Part shown: positions 26,799 to 35,608 of the stretch, piece after piece | Position numbering within the stretch: the stretch's first letter is position 1 | Layout of the letters: each line of letters opens with the position of its first letter | Notes under the pieces: generated by a model | What the model was told of the DNA's origin: nothing | The model's database searches: none | Seen by the model: only the letters and a program-made list of their open reading frames with translations | Assembly: GCF_001458195.1 (NCBI RefSeq) | Contig: NZ_CYPU01000013.1 | Span: forward strand, 1-64,000 | Length of the DNA stretch: 64,000 bases | DNA from: Ruegeria atlantica | GTDB lineage: Bacteria; Pseudomonadota; Alphaproteobacteria; Rhodobacterales; Rhodobacteraceae | Direction: 5' to 3' | Made by a program: the position numbers and the translations under genes

Positions 26799-27548
26799 AT
26801 GTTGAGAACTAAAAGAGTAGAAAAAGCAGTTCGCCTAAACCGCGAAGAACTGTTCCGGTTTGGTACGGCTCTGCTCTTCATCGTCGGCATAATGCTGGTA
26901 GCAATGGCCAGATCAGACGGCGGAACAGACGGAGTGCTCTTGATCGTCGCCGCAATGATCGGTGGATACATGGCTATGAACATTGGCGCGAACGACGTGG
27001 CGAACAATGTTGGCCCCGCCGTCGGATCCCAAGCAATTACTTTGACCGGCGCTATCCTGATTGCGGCTTTCTTTGAAGCAGGCGGCACCATGATTGCGGG
27101 GGGCGATGTTGTCGGCACAATAAAAAAAGGCATTATCGACCCAGACTTGGTGGCGGACTGAGACACATTCATGTGGCTGATGACGGCGGCTCTACTCGCG
27201 GCAGCGGTGTGGCTGAATTTCGCCACAGCTGTCGGTGCCCCGGTTTCCACAACGCATTCAATCGTCGGTGGCGTACTTGGGGCTGGGATAGCCGCGGCCG
27301 GCTGGAGCATAGCGGACTGGTATCAGGTTGGGATGATCGCGGCGAGCTGGATTATTTCTCCCGTCCTTGGAGGAGTCATTGCGGCAACTTTCCTTTACGT
27401 CATCAAGCGCACAATAACCTATAAATCGGATGTATTGACTGCAGCCAACCGAATGGTGCCATTCCTTGTTGCCGTTATGGCGTGGGCCTTCGGCACGTAT
27501 CTTATGCTCTAAGGTGTGAAGAAGTTGGTGAAGGTCGACTTCCCTAAA
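26799..27548 (+). pseudogene. Inorganic phosphate transporter (PiT family), broken
   Basis: Start MLRTKRVEK; the frame reads MNIGANDVANNVGPAVGS, the PiT signature, and GDVVGTIKKGIIDPDLVAD, then hits TGA (27159-27161). The same frame continues DTFMWLMTAALLAAAVWLN and AVGAPVSTTHSIVGGVLGAG, the second PiT signature, down to AFGTYLML, where TAA (27510-27512) replaces the lysine codon expected before GVKKLVKVDF. At 27549 an IS6 element begins and the C-terminal half of the gene is missing. Two in-frame stops plus truncation make this a decayed gene rather than two small proteins. Confidence 0.88.
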
Positions 27549-28367
27549 GGGTGCTGTCAGACCAATTCGAACCAGTCTCTGTTTACCCCTAAATGCCGGA
27601 ACTTATGCTGAACAAAGTTGGCGCCACTCGGAGAGAGCAGCGGCGCGGTTGAGCTTGAAATTGTCTCTGCTGTAGAGGGCGCGTTCCTGATTGAAATGGT
27701 TGTAGACGGAAGAATGAACTGCGGCGAACTTCTGCAAACATCGCATTTGCCTGAAGCGGAGCATCGCACGTTCTCGTCGTCGAAATGGCAGATGGGAATT
27801 CTCGGCCCGATTGTTCAGCCAGCGGCCGGTCTTTTGCCGACTACCGTTCCCGACAACTCTCATCGCCGCGCCATAAGACCGCAGTTTGTCCGTCACGATG
27901 GCTTCAGGTTGACCGTAGCGTTTCATTGATTTTCTGAGGAATTTCAACGCAGCTTTGCGGTCACGGCGCTTGGTCACATAACTTTCCAGCACCTCGCCTT
28001 CGTCATCCACAGCCCGCCATAGGTAGTGCGTCTCGCCATTGATCTTCACGAAGACCTCGTCCAGATGCCACTGCCAGTTCGAATAAGACCGCATCCGATT
28101 GACCCTGTTTCTGCGGATCTCTGCCGCGAATATCGGGCCAAATCTGTTCCACCAATAACGCACAGTTTCGTGGCTGATCTCGATGCCGCGCTCGTGCAAA
28201 AGATCTTCAACATTGCGAAGCGAAAGCGGAAACCGAACATACATCATGACGGCCAGACGGATGATCTCGGGGCTCGTCTTGAAGTAGCGAAAAGGGCTGC
28301 GTCTTGTCATCCTGCGACGCTAAGTGCTCGCCCTGCCCGCCTCAAGACAAGTTCTTCTGACAGTGCC
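27549..28367 (-). mobile_element. IS6-family element, type B, apparently intact
   Basis: 819 bp from GGGTGCTGTCAGACCAATTC to AAGTTCTTCTGACAGTGCC. It truncates the PiT gene on its left. No matching 8-bp flanks, so a deletion or recombination probably followed insertion. Confidence 0.9.
27603..28310 (-). CDS. IS6-family transposase, type B
   Basis: 235 residues, full length for the family. HTH region SLRNVEDLLHERGIEISHET, then the DDE catalytic domain: first Asp in QWHLDEVFVKINGE, second Asp in IVTDKLRSYG, Glu in NNRAENSHLPFRRRER. The C-terminus ends FKLNRAAALSEWRQLCSA. Type B differs from type A copies in the NRVNRMRSYSNWQW segment. Carries out replicative transposition and cointegrate formation in this family. 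Confidence 0.95.
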   Translation of the reverse strand: MTRRSPFRYFKTSPEIIRLAVMMYVRFPLSLRNVEDLLHERGIEISHETVRYWWNRFGPIFAAEIRRNRVNRMRSYSNWQWHLDEVFVKINGETHYLWRAVDDEGEVLESYVTKRRDRKAALKFLRKSMKRYGQPEAIVTDKLRSYGAAMRVVGNGSRQKTGRWLNNRAENSHLPFRRRERAMLRFRQMRCLQKFAAVHSSVYNHFNQERALYSRDNFKLNRAAALSEWRQLCSA

Positions 28368-28560
28368 AAATCGCGGCTCGTTTTGAAATAGCGAAATGGG
28401 TCAGGTTTGGTCATCCTGTGAGGCTATGAAACCGCCCTGCCCGGCTCAAGCAGGTTTAGTTTGACAATGCCATCTTTTCCCTGAACTCAGCTATGGCGAG
28501 ACGCTAGCCAAGCCCTCTACCCGGCTCGAGAAAAGTTCCTCTAACAAGATCCGTCTGAGT
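28368..28560 (-). mobile_element. Two stacked IS6 right-end remnants
   Basis: Immediately beyond the intact copy the sequence reads back as the transposase N-terminus MTKPDPFRYFKTS (28371-28414) and an end like CAGGTTTAGTTTGACAATGCC (about 28450-28471); a third decayed end, AAAAGTTCCTCTAACAAGATCC, lies at 28533-28554. All are in the same orientation. They look like older insertions at the same place worn down to their right ends. Confidence 0.7.
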
Positions 28561-28571
28561 GCGGAAGCGCT

Positions 28572-29579
28572 CTAACCCTGCCGGATGATGCGTTCATAGA
28601 TCCCCGTCACGGTAAGAATAATCAGGCCAAAAATGAGAATGCGTGCGCCTTGCGGCATCTGCAGAAGCGTCAGCATCGTGTCGATCACCCGCAAAATCAG
28701 CGCACCGACAATCGCCCCGGCAAAGCTCCCTCTGCCGCCAAAAATCGACGTTCCTCCGATCACTGCAGCCGCGACCGACGGCAGCAACAGTGGGTTCGCC
28801 AGGCTGAGCGATGGCGCCCTGATCATGCCGAGGTAAAGCAATCCAGCCAACGCCGCGATCAGGCCCGACAAGGTGTAAAGTGCGACAAGAACTTGCCACG
28901 AGCGCACCCCCGACAGACTGGCCGCGTTTTCATTTGATCCCAGCGCGAACAGCAACCTGCCGAACCCGGAAAACCGCATGATCCAGAGGATGACCAGGGC
29001 GAAGGGTACAAACAAAAACAGCCCATTGGGTAGGCCAAGTGTACGCCCAGTGCCCAACCAGACCAGCATCTGGGGAATTTCGGTGCCAGTTGAAATGACG
29101 AACCGCTGGTAGACTTGCAGACACCCGGTCGCAATCAGGCCGGTTCCAAGGGTCATGATTAACGGATGCACCCGCACGACGCCGGACCCGACACCATTGA
29201 CTAGCCCGACCATCCCCCCTGCGCCCAGCGCAATCAGCATGGCCAGCTGAATCCCTATCAGCGGGGACAACGTCGCACAGACAAAGGCCGATACTGTGGC
29301 CACCACACCGGCTGACAGGTCAATTCCCGCGGTCAGCATTGTCAGCACCTGGCACGCGGCAAGCATGGCAAGCGGGATGGCGAATTTTATTAGGTTGCCA
29401 ACCCAGAAAATCGAGACCAAGCCATCGCGCCCTCCGCGCAACGGTATAATCATGCCCGGCTTCATGAATTCCAACACCGCAATCAGGAAAAAGAGCAGCG
29501 CAATCAGCGGTACCACCGGATTGTCTCTTAGATACCGTCCCAACTGAACCGGGTTTCTTTCTTCCGACACCATGCTCAT
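28572..29579 (-). CDS. ABC sugar transporter permease (RbsC-like)
   Basis: 335 residues, about nine hydrophobic helices, with the ribose-type permease motifs AGIDLSAGVVATVSAFV and GSNENAASLSGVRSWQV (cytoplasmic EAA-like loop) and GGTSIFGGRGSFAGAIVGAL. Start MSMVSEE has GGAGGG 7 bases upstream and overlaps the stop of the preceding permease by 4 bp. Forms a heterodimeric channel with the neighbouring permease, powered by the ATPase encoded at 30514-32010. The sugar is not determined; see the dehydrogenase and isomerase in the same operon. Confidence 0.93.
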   Translation of the reverse strand: MSMVSEERNPVQLGRYLRDNPVVPLIALLFFLIAVLEFMKPGMIIPLRGGRDGLVSIFWVGNLIKFAIPLAMLAACQVLTMLTAGIDLSAGVVATVSAFVCATLSPLIGIQLAMLIALGAGGMVGLVNGVGSGVVRVHPLIMTLGTGLIATGCLQVYQRFVISTGTEIPQMLVWLGTGRTLGLPNGLFLFVPFALVILWIMRFSGFGRLLFALGSNENAASLSGVRSWQVLVALYTLSGLIAALAGLLYLGMIRAPSLSLANPLLLPSVAAAVIGGTSIFGGRGSFAGAIVGALILRVIDTMLTLLQMPQGARILIFGLIILTVTGIYERIIRQG

Positions 29580-30517
29580 ACTCGGACCCTCCGATATGTG
29601 ACGACTGTGGCAAGCATGACCACAGCCACCATGACTGTTCCTTCGACGATTGTTGTGACGTTTGGATCAACGCCGGCCAGCGTAAGGATCGTTCGGATTA
29701 TTCTGAGTACGAACACCGCGATGATCGGCCCCAAAAGGCCACCACGCCCACCGCCCAGCACAACACCGCCCAGCACGACCGCAGCCACGGACGCCAAGAG
29801 ATAGGGCCCCGGCACCGGCTCACCGATCCCGGTCAGCGAGACTAAGCTCAGCCCTCCAAAGGCACAGAAGAGCCCGCAGATTCCGTAGGCCAGAACTCGA
29901 GTTCGACCGACAACCACGCCGGACCGGAAGGCCGCGTTTTCGTGGCTGCCTGTGGCGTAAATCGCCAAACCGGACTTGGAGCGACGCAAAGGTATCCAAA
30001 TTACGGCGACAATGACCGCTATCAGAAGAAGCGCTTTGGGGAGTCCAGGGATCACAAAATAACCGCCAATGCCCTGCCTCAGCCAGCCCGGCACGCCGCC
30101 GCCCGGTGTTTCAAGGATCAGCAGGGCCGTTCCTTCCCAAACGAACAGCATTGCCAGCGTGACCACGATATCGGGAACGCGAGTCAGGACGATAAGCGCA
30201 CCGTTGATCGCTCCCATCGCCGCGCCAATCGCCAGCACCAATAGAACACCAGCCACCCCGCCAAGGCTCGGCATCAATACAGCGGCAGTCACCGAACACA
30301 CCGCCATCATCGAGGCAACTGACAAATCAATGCCACCGACGATGACAACAACAGCCATCCCGGCCGTTGCAAAGGCAAATGGCAAGGCAGCGCGCGACAA
30401 GCTTTCGAGGCCCGACAGGCCGAAATCCGGCTGAATGATTTTCGTCATTGCGACCAGAACAAGCAAAAGCCCGATCAGGCCCAAACTCCATGCGTTTCGT
30501 GAAACCAGTGCAGTCAT
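29576..30517 (-). CDS. ABC sugar transporter permease (RbsC-like)
   Basis: 313 residues with the same family motifs: VVIVGGIDLSVASMMAVCSV, ATGSHENAAFRSGVVVGRTR and VLGGVVLGGGRGGLLGPI. Stop overlaps the next permease start (ATGA type) and its start overlaps the ATPase stop by 4 bp, so the three are translationally coupled. Two different permeases next to each other is the usual layout for the heterodimeric members of the CUT2 sugar importers. Confidence 0.93.
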   Translation of the reverse strand: MTALVSRNAWSLGLIGLLLVLVAMTKIIQPDFGLSGLESLSRAALPFAFATAGMAVVVIVGGIDLSVASMMAVCSVTAAVLMPSLGGVAGVLLVLAIGAAMGAINGALIVLTRVPDIVVTLAMLFVWEGTALLILETPGGGVPGWLRQGIGGYFVIPGLPKALLLIAVIVAVIWIPLRRSKSGLAIYATGSHENAAFRSGVVVGRTRVLAYGICGLFCAFGGLSLVSLTGIGEPVPGPYLLASVAAVVLGGVVLGGGRGGLLGPIIAVFVLRIIRTILTLAGVDPNVTTIVEGTVMVAVVMLATVVTYRRVRV

Positions 30518-32010
30518 GCCGCGCTCTCCGTTTTCGAAAGTCCATAGGCGGCCCGCATCAAGGTTTGCTCGTCGGCTTTACTGGCATCGATCACGTCGAC
30601 AACGTGGCCATTAAAGATCACGACGGCGCGGTCACAGGCCAGTGGAACCTCTTCCAGTTCCGAAGTGTAGAACAGGACGGCCGCACCCTGTTCTGCCAGC
30701 TCACGAACAAGAGGATAAATCTGTCGCTTGGTACGCACGTCAATTCCGCGCGTCGGGTCGAACAGCAAAAGCGTTTCGACACCCTTGGCCAGCCATCGCC
30801 CAATGGTCACCTTCTGCTGGTTGCCACCCGACAACCGTTGCACTTCGCCCTGCGCGCGCGTGTCGATCTGCAATCGCTCGATCGCGTGTGCCACACGGGA
30901 TTTTTCGTGCCGCTGCCTCAACGGCCCCCAGTTCCGAATACTCGCCGAGAAAGGCAAGGCGATATTCTCGCGTACCGAACGTTCGGCCATAAGGGCATCG
31001 GCACGGTCACCCGGAACCAGGGTCAGCCCCTTGGCGATAGCGTCGGCGGGATGAGAAAAGGTCACGGGTTCGCCATCGACCTCGATGGACCCATCGGACG
31101 GCTTTTCAAAGCCCGCTAAAACTTCAAACAGTTCGTCCTGGCCCTGCCCCTCAAGGGCCACGACGCCAAGGACTTCTCCGGGATAGAGATCAAAAGACAC
31201 ATCCTTAAGCTTTGGCGCTGCGGTGATCCCATTAACGCTAAGACGCGGTGTCACCGTGCGAATGCGGCTTTCCTTGCCAACTTCGCGCTGACCCAGATCG
31301 ATCTTGGCGCCCAACATGAGTTCGACCACGCGGTCTTCTACTCCGGGCTCGATTTTCAGTTCGCCAACAGTTTTTCCGTCCCGCAATACGGTGGCCGTGT
31401 CGCAAATCGCAGAAATTTCTGCGAACCTGTGGGAAATGTAAACAACACCGCAACCCGCGTCGGCCGCTTCGCGCACCACTGAGAGCACACGCTCGACTAG
31501 GTCTGTCGGAAGGGCCGCTGTCATCTCATCCAAAAGCAACACATCTGGCTTCGATGCCAAGGCTCTCGCAAGGTCGAGAATTCGGAGCGTAGCCAATGGC
31601 AGCGCGGAAATCATCGCATTAAGCGAAAGATTTTCTATTCCCAATTTTTCGACGAAATCTATGAAGGCTTCCACTGGCGTATCAGTAAGCCGTAGATTGT
31701 CGAAAACGCTCAGATCCGGCACGAGAGATGGCTCCTGATACACCGGAACAAGTCCAGAAGCCCGGGCCTCCGCCGGTGACCCGACATGCGCAGCCTTTCC
31801 TTTGATAATGACTTCACCGCCATCGGGGTGGAGCGCACCTGTCAGAATTTTTACGAAAGTCGATTTGCCCGCACCATTGGCGCCCATCAAGGCGACGATT
31901 TCGCCGACGCCCACGCGTAGGCTCGCATTTGTCAATGCATGCACGGCACCGAAACTCTTAGTGACATTCGCCGCGTCAAGCAGAGGTTGGGAGGTATTGT
32001 CTGTCAGCAT
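30514..32010 (-). CDS. ABC sugar transporter ATP-binding protein (CUT2, two NBDs)
   Basis: 498 residues with two nucleotide-binding domains. The first has Walker A GANGAGKSTFVKIL and Walker B VLLLDEMTAAL but a worn signature (LPLATLRILDLARALA instead of LSGGQ). The second has a degenerate Walker A (ALEGQGQDELFEVLAG) and a good signature LSGGNQQKVTIGRWLA with LLFDPTRGIDV. Asymmetric sites of this kind are typical of RbsA/MglA proteins. Couples ATP hydrolysis to sugar import with the two permeases. Confidence 0.94.
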   Translation of the reverse strand: MLTDNTSQPLLDAANVTKSFGAVHALTNASLRVGVGEIVALMGANGAGKSTFVKILTGALHPDGGEVIIKGKAAHVGSPAEARASGLVPVYQEPSLVPDLSVFDNLRLTDTPVEAFIDFVEKLGIENLSLNAMISALPLATLRILDLARALASKPDVLLLDEMTAALPTDLVERVLSVVREAADAGCGVVYISHRFAEISAICDTATVLRDGKTVGELKIEPGVEDRVVELMLGAKIDLGQREVGKESRIRTVTPRLSVNGITAAPKLKDVSFDLYPGEVLGVVALEGQGQDELFEVLAGFEKPSDGSIEVDGEPVTFSHPADAIAKGLTLVPGDRADALMAERSVRENIALPFSASIRNWGPLRQRHEKSRVAHAIERLQIDTRAQGEVQRLSGGNQQKVTIGRWLAKGVETLLLFDPTRGIDVRTKRQIYPLVRELAEQGAAVLFYTSELEEVPLACDRAVVIFNGHVVDVIDASKADEQTLMRAAYGLSKTESAA

Positions 32011-32073
32011 CGGTGTTCTCTTTGCAAATGTGGCGACCCCCGGAGGAAGGGCCCGGGGGTCTGTTGGCGTCCG

Positions 32074-33099
32074 TTAGGCGCCGGGACCTTCACAGGCGAT
32101 GATCTGTTCCATCGTGTAATCGGTCCAGCCCGGCACTGTGACGGATACCGGCCATTCGGGGTCGAGGTTGGGGTTTTGAGCCGCCTCGATTGTGGCACGG
32201 CCTTGATCTGTGGCGTTTTCCCAAAGAACCGGGTCCACTAGGACCAGCTTATCTGCAGGAGCATTGCCGTTCAGAACATCGACGGCTAGCGCAACACCTG
32301 CGCCACCAACCGAACCGGGGTTAGTGACCGCCGCGCCGTTCAGCCCATCGACCTCGGTCAGATACTGGACAAAGCCGGCATTGTCGGCACCGACGATTGG
32401 CACCAGCGGCGCACCGGATTCAACAAATGCATCGACGATGACGTTGTCGATGCCACTGGTCCAGACGCCGTCAAACGGGATTCCCGTCGCCAGGAAATCG
32501 AACATCTGTTGCTTACCCTGGTCCTGCTGCCAACCGGTAAAGACTTCGTGCACAACGTTGATACCTGGATTCTCGGCAAGAGCGCGTTTGAAGCCATTGT
32601 CGCGATCCGTGTCGGCCGAAACCCCGGCAATGCCACGCATGTAGACAATATCGCCCGAACCTCCCAGCTGCTCAAACAGCCACTTGGCTCCGAGATAGGC
32701 GTATTCTTCCTGATTGTTGGACAAGATATAGGCGCCTTCTGCCGACACGCCGGCATCGACGGCGACGACAACGATACCCTGGCTGATCGCCTTGTCGATA
32801 GCGGAGTTCAGTGCGTCCGGGTTAGAGGGATTCAGAACAATTGCATCAACGCCTGCGGCGATCAGGTTGTTCAAATCTTCCAACTGCCCAGCACTGTCGG
32901 TATTGCGGTGCGATACGATCAGGTTCGACACGTCGCCCTCGGCCAGTGCTTGCGCGCGCATGGCGCAAATCATCTGCTCGCGCCAGCCATTGCCCTGTAC
33001 GGTGTTGGAAACACCAATCGTGTAGTTTTCAGCGACAGCAGAGGAAGCCATTGCTCCACCCATTGCCAAAGCTGTCAAAGTCATCTTAAGATTTCGCAT
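32074..33099 (-). CDS. Periplasmic sugar-binding protein of the ABC importer
   Basis: 341 residues from MRNLKMTLTALAMGG (AAGGGA ahead); an upstream frame to 33174 is not needed. Signal peptide ends ASSAVA-ENYTIG. The rest follows the type I periplasmic-binding (RbsB) fold: NTVQGNGWREQMICAMRAQA, GVDAIVLNPSNPDALN, VVAVDAGVSAEGAYILSNNQ, and GVWTSGIDNVIVDAFVESG. It feeds the ABC transporter whose other genes follow 63 bp downstream. Ligand unknown, but the operon context of dehydrogenase and isomerase points to a cyclic polyol or sugar. Confidence 0.94.
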   Translation of the reverse strand: MRNLKMTLTALAMGGAMASSAVAENYTIGVSNTVQGNGWREQMICAMRAQALAEGDVSNLIVSHRNTDSAGQLEDLNNLIAAGVDAIVLNPSNPDALNSAIDKAISQGIVVVAVDAGVSAEGAYILSNNQEEYAYLGAKWLFEQLGGSGDIVYMRGIAGVSADTDRDNGFKRALAENPGINVVHEVFTGWQQDQGKQQMFDFLATGIPFDGVWTSGIDNVIVDAFVESGAPLVPIVGADNAGFVQYLTEVDGLNGAAVTNPGSVGGAGVALAVDVLNGNAPADKLVLVDPVLWENATDQGRATIEAAQNPNLDPEWPVSVTVPGWTDYTMEQIIACEGPGA

Positions 33100-33148
33100 T
33101 TTATTTCCCTTTCTGTTGATGTTTAATTTCAGGAGCTTGTCACCCTCA

Positions 33149-34063
33149 TCATTTGATGTACGGCTGCAGAACATCTCGAGCGAGGGCGAAGCCGCGCTTC
33201 ACCTTCTCGTCCGAACCTTCGAACAACCGATCCTCATGTTCGATTATGATCGGGCCGTCATATCCGGCCATGTAGAGTTCAGAGAAGAACTCCGACCAGT
33301 TGACGTCTCCCAATCCGCACAGGCGCGGCACTTGCCAACCCATGCCCGCACTCATTACGCCACGCTCGTAAAGACCTTCACGGTCAATCATCACGTCCTT
33401 GGCGTGGACATGTGCCATCTTCGACCCGAATTCCCGGATGAACCTACCCTGGTCAATCATTTGCCAGACCAGATGACTTGGGTCGAAATTCATCCCAACG
33501 GCGTCACCCCATTCTTCGAAAATGCGTCGCCAGACCATGGGCGAGTAGGCAATATTGTGACCGCCGGGCCATTCGTCGTAGCTGAAGATCATCGGGCAGT
33601 TTTCAAAGCACAGTTTCACCCCGGCTTCCTGCGCGTGCGCTACAATCGGAGCGAAAATCTCCCGCGCCCGATCCCAGTTGTCATCCAAGTTCAACCTTCG
33701 GTCGCCGCCAACAAACGTGTTGACGACCGGAACATTCATAAGCTGCGCAGCCGAGATCACCTTATTAAGATGCGCGATGACCTCTTCGCGGTGACTGGCG
33801 TCCTGGTGCAGTGGGTTGGGATAGTACCCAAGACCCGATACCTCGATGCCAACGTCTGCCATCATCCCGGCGATCTCGGTGGCCTGCATCCTTGTGAGGT
33901 CATTAACGTCAGTGTGGCAAGTACCGGCATAGCGACGCTTTTCCCCGCCAAGCGACGGCCAGCAGGCGATTTCCAAAGCCGAAAACCCGTTTTCAGCAGC
34001 CCAGGAAGCGACCGCTTCGAGCGGTAGATCTTCAAATGGTGCAGTCAAAATGCCAAGTTTCAT
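33149..34063 (-). CDS. Sugar phosphate isomerase/epimerase (xylose isomerase-like TIM barrel)
   Basis: 304 residues with GGAG ahead of MKLGILTAP. Pattern of the AP endonuclease 2/xylose isomerase-like barrel: LEIACWPSLGGEKR, VVNTFVGGDRRLNLDDNW, KLCFENCPMIFSYDEWPGG, GMNFDPSHLVWQMIDQG, IIIEHEDRLF, holding the Glu, Asp and His metal ligands. Enzymes of this group (IolE, IolI, 3-dehydro sugar isomerases) work on keto sugars made by Gfo/Idh/MocA dehydrogenases, and here it overlaps such a gene by 4 bp. The likely pair of reactions is oxidation then isomerisation of the imported sugar. Confidence 0.9.
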   Translation of the reverse strand: MKLGILTAPFEDLPLEAVASWAAENGFSALEIACWPSLGGEKRRYAGTCHTDVNDLTRMQATEIAGMMADVGIEVSGLGYYPNPLHQDASHREEVIAHLNKVISAAQLMNVPVVNTFVGGDRRLNLDDNWDRAREIFAPIVAHAQEAGVKLCFENCPMIFSYDEWPGGHNIAYSPMVWRRIFEEWGDAVGMNFDPSHLVWQMIDQGRFIREFGSKMAHVHAKDVMIDREGLYERGVMSAGMGWQVPRLCGLGDVNWSEFFSELYMAGYDGPIIIEHEDRLFEGSDEKVKRGFALARDVLQPYIK

Positions 34064-35226
34064 TGTTCGCTCCGAATTTCCTTAATTTGAACCCAACGCC
34101 CCTCTCGGGAGGAGCGAAGCACCGCATCACAAAAGAGCATTTCTTCATGCCCATCTTCGAAGGTCGCCCAAGTTGATCCCGCCCGCCGCTCTCCGGCCAA
34201 AACATCTGAATAAACTGCGCGAAAAAATGCCTGAAAGCTGTCGGCAAACCCTTCGACGTGCCCGGAAGGCAAGGTCGTTGAAGCCTTGCCGGCGAAATTC
34301 ATAAGCGAAAGATCCCGCTGCAGAGTTTGATTTGGTTGACCGCGGTGCCCAATAAACAATTGATCCGGCGCTTCACTGTCCCAGGCCGCGCTAGACTTTG
34401 ATCCGGCAATGTCCCACCGAAGGGCGTTCTTCCTTCCAAAATTCACTTGGCTCGTCGACATCGCCCCTCTTGCGCCACCCACGTAGCGAATGAGGATCAT
34501 TGCCGCGTCGTCAGTTTCCACGGCTACCATTTCGGTCTCTCCGCTTGCGGAGGAAAAGGTTTCGGTCGGTCCTGAAGGGCGCTCGCGTTGCGGAATAAAA
34601 TTAGCAAGTTCGGCAAATACTTCGTCGACTTTTAGGCCGGATACAAAACAGGTGAGATCCGCCCAGTGAGTTCCAATATCCCCGACGGAGCGCAGTGCCC
34701 CACCAATTTCGGATTGCAGACGCCAGTTCCAATCTGTGGGCATCGCCAGCCAGTCCTGATGGTAATGACCACTGATAAATCGAATATCCCCAAGTTCGTT
34801 GTCGCGGACCATCGCATGTGCGTGCTGGTTCAGCGCGTAAAACCGAATGCAGTAGCAAATAGCAGCGATTTTGCCGGACGCTTCGGCGACTTTCACCATT
34901 TCCGCTGATTGCTTCGACGTCATCGCTAACGGTTTTTCGCAAACGACGTGCTTTCCCGCCTTCAGTATCGCCAACACCTGATCGAAATGTGCGTGGTTGG
35001 GTGATGTTACATGCACTACGTCGATAGCTTCATCTGAAACCAGGTCGTCCAGTGAACGATAAGCTACAGGGACGCCCAGCTCCCGAGCCCGCAAAGCACC
35101 GCGTTCTTCGTCCGAACCCAAAACACCAGCCACCTGCACTCCTAGGCGTCGCAGCATCTCGATATGCAACGAACCAATGAAGCCGGTCCCGATGACCGCG
35201 GCACGAACTGTTCCGAAATCACCCAT
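34060..35226 (-). CDS. Gfo/Idh/MocA family NAD(P)-dependent dehydrogenase
   Basis: 388 residues from MGDFGTVRAAVIG. Rossmann motif RAAVIGTGFIGSLHIEML, the VVHVTSPNHAHFDQV strand, the EKPLAMTSKQSAEMV motif with the conserved lysine, and the C-terminal substrate domain with GTHWADLTCFVSGLKV. The family oxidises or reduces hydroxyl groups of sugars and inositols. First gene of the ABC importer operon and preceded by a LacI-type operator (35282-35299); the divergent lacI gene has a matching site. The substrate is unassigned. Confidence 0.92.
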   Translation of the reverse strand: MGDFGTVRAAVIGTGFIGSLHIEMLRRLGVQVAGVLGSDEERGALRARELGVPVAYRSLDDLVSDEAIDVVHVTSPNHAHFDQVLAILKAGKHVVCEKPLAMTSKQSAEMVKVAEASGKIAAICYCIRFYALNQHAHAMVRDNELGDIRFISGHYHQDWLAMPTDWNWRLQSEIGGALRSVGDIGTHWADLTCFVSGLKVDEVFAELANFIPQRERPSGPTETFSSASGETEMVAVETDDAAMILIRYVGGARGAMSTSQVNFGRKNALRWDIAGSKSSAAWDSEAPDQLFIGHRGQPNQTLQRDLSLMNFAGKASTTLPSGHVEGFADSFQAFFRAVYSDVLAGERRAGSTWATFEDGHEEMLFCDAVLRSSREGRWVQIKEIRSEQ

Positions 35227-35281
35227 TCTGCCGCCCCCCTTCAAAGCGTCTCCACCGATTAGAATGGTGAGAAATTTCGTC

Positions 35282-35299
35282 AATGTTATCGATTACATT
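35282..35299. promoter_or_regulatory. LacI-type operator ahead of the ABC/dehydrogenase operon
   Basis: AATGTTATCGATTACATT is self-complementary at 16 of 18 positions around ATCGAT. It lies 56 bp ahead of the dehydrogenase start. The core ATCGATTACAT is shared exactly with the site ahead of the lacI gene. Confidence 0.7.
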
Positions 35300-35544
35300 T
35301 CGCTGTAAAAAAGGGGAAGCCACTTTCATCGAGAACATGGATCTGCCGCGAACGATCAGGCGCGAGACAAGATTCACCTTAGCGGTCCAACACTGAGGGA
35401 TGGATGCCAAATCCAACTTCGGCCGCCTCAGGTCATCCCATGCCCAAGTGCTTTTGATCCCAACGGATTGCAGTTTCTTATCTCCCCGGTTTTCCGCTCC
35501 TCAACCAAAGTCGCAGAGCCACTCAATTTCGTTTGATCTCAGAC

Positions 35545-35562
35545 TATGAAATCGATTACATA
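35545..35562. promoter_or_regulatory. LacI-type operator ahead of the lacI gene
   Basis: TATGAAATCGATTACATA, self-complementary at 16 of 18 positions, 47 bp ahead of the LacI start. Together with 35282-35299 it suggests autoregulation and repression of both divergent units by the same protein. Confidence 0.7.
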
Positions 35563-35608
35563 ACTGGAGCAGTCAATAACTGCTGTCAAGAAAATATGTC
35601 AGGAGCTA

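Larger units (their letters stand above)
35227..35608. other. Divergent regulatory gap between the operon and lacI
   Basis: 382 bp with no gene; holds the two ATCGAT-centred operators. Otherwise nothing else was recognised. Confidence 0.6.

Noticed and set aside
27159-27161. TGA inside the PiT gene as a selenocysteine codon
   Set aside because: No SECIS-like context was seen, the family does not use Sec, and a second in-frame stop (TAA 27510) plus IS truncation shows decay.
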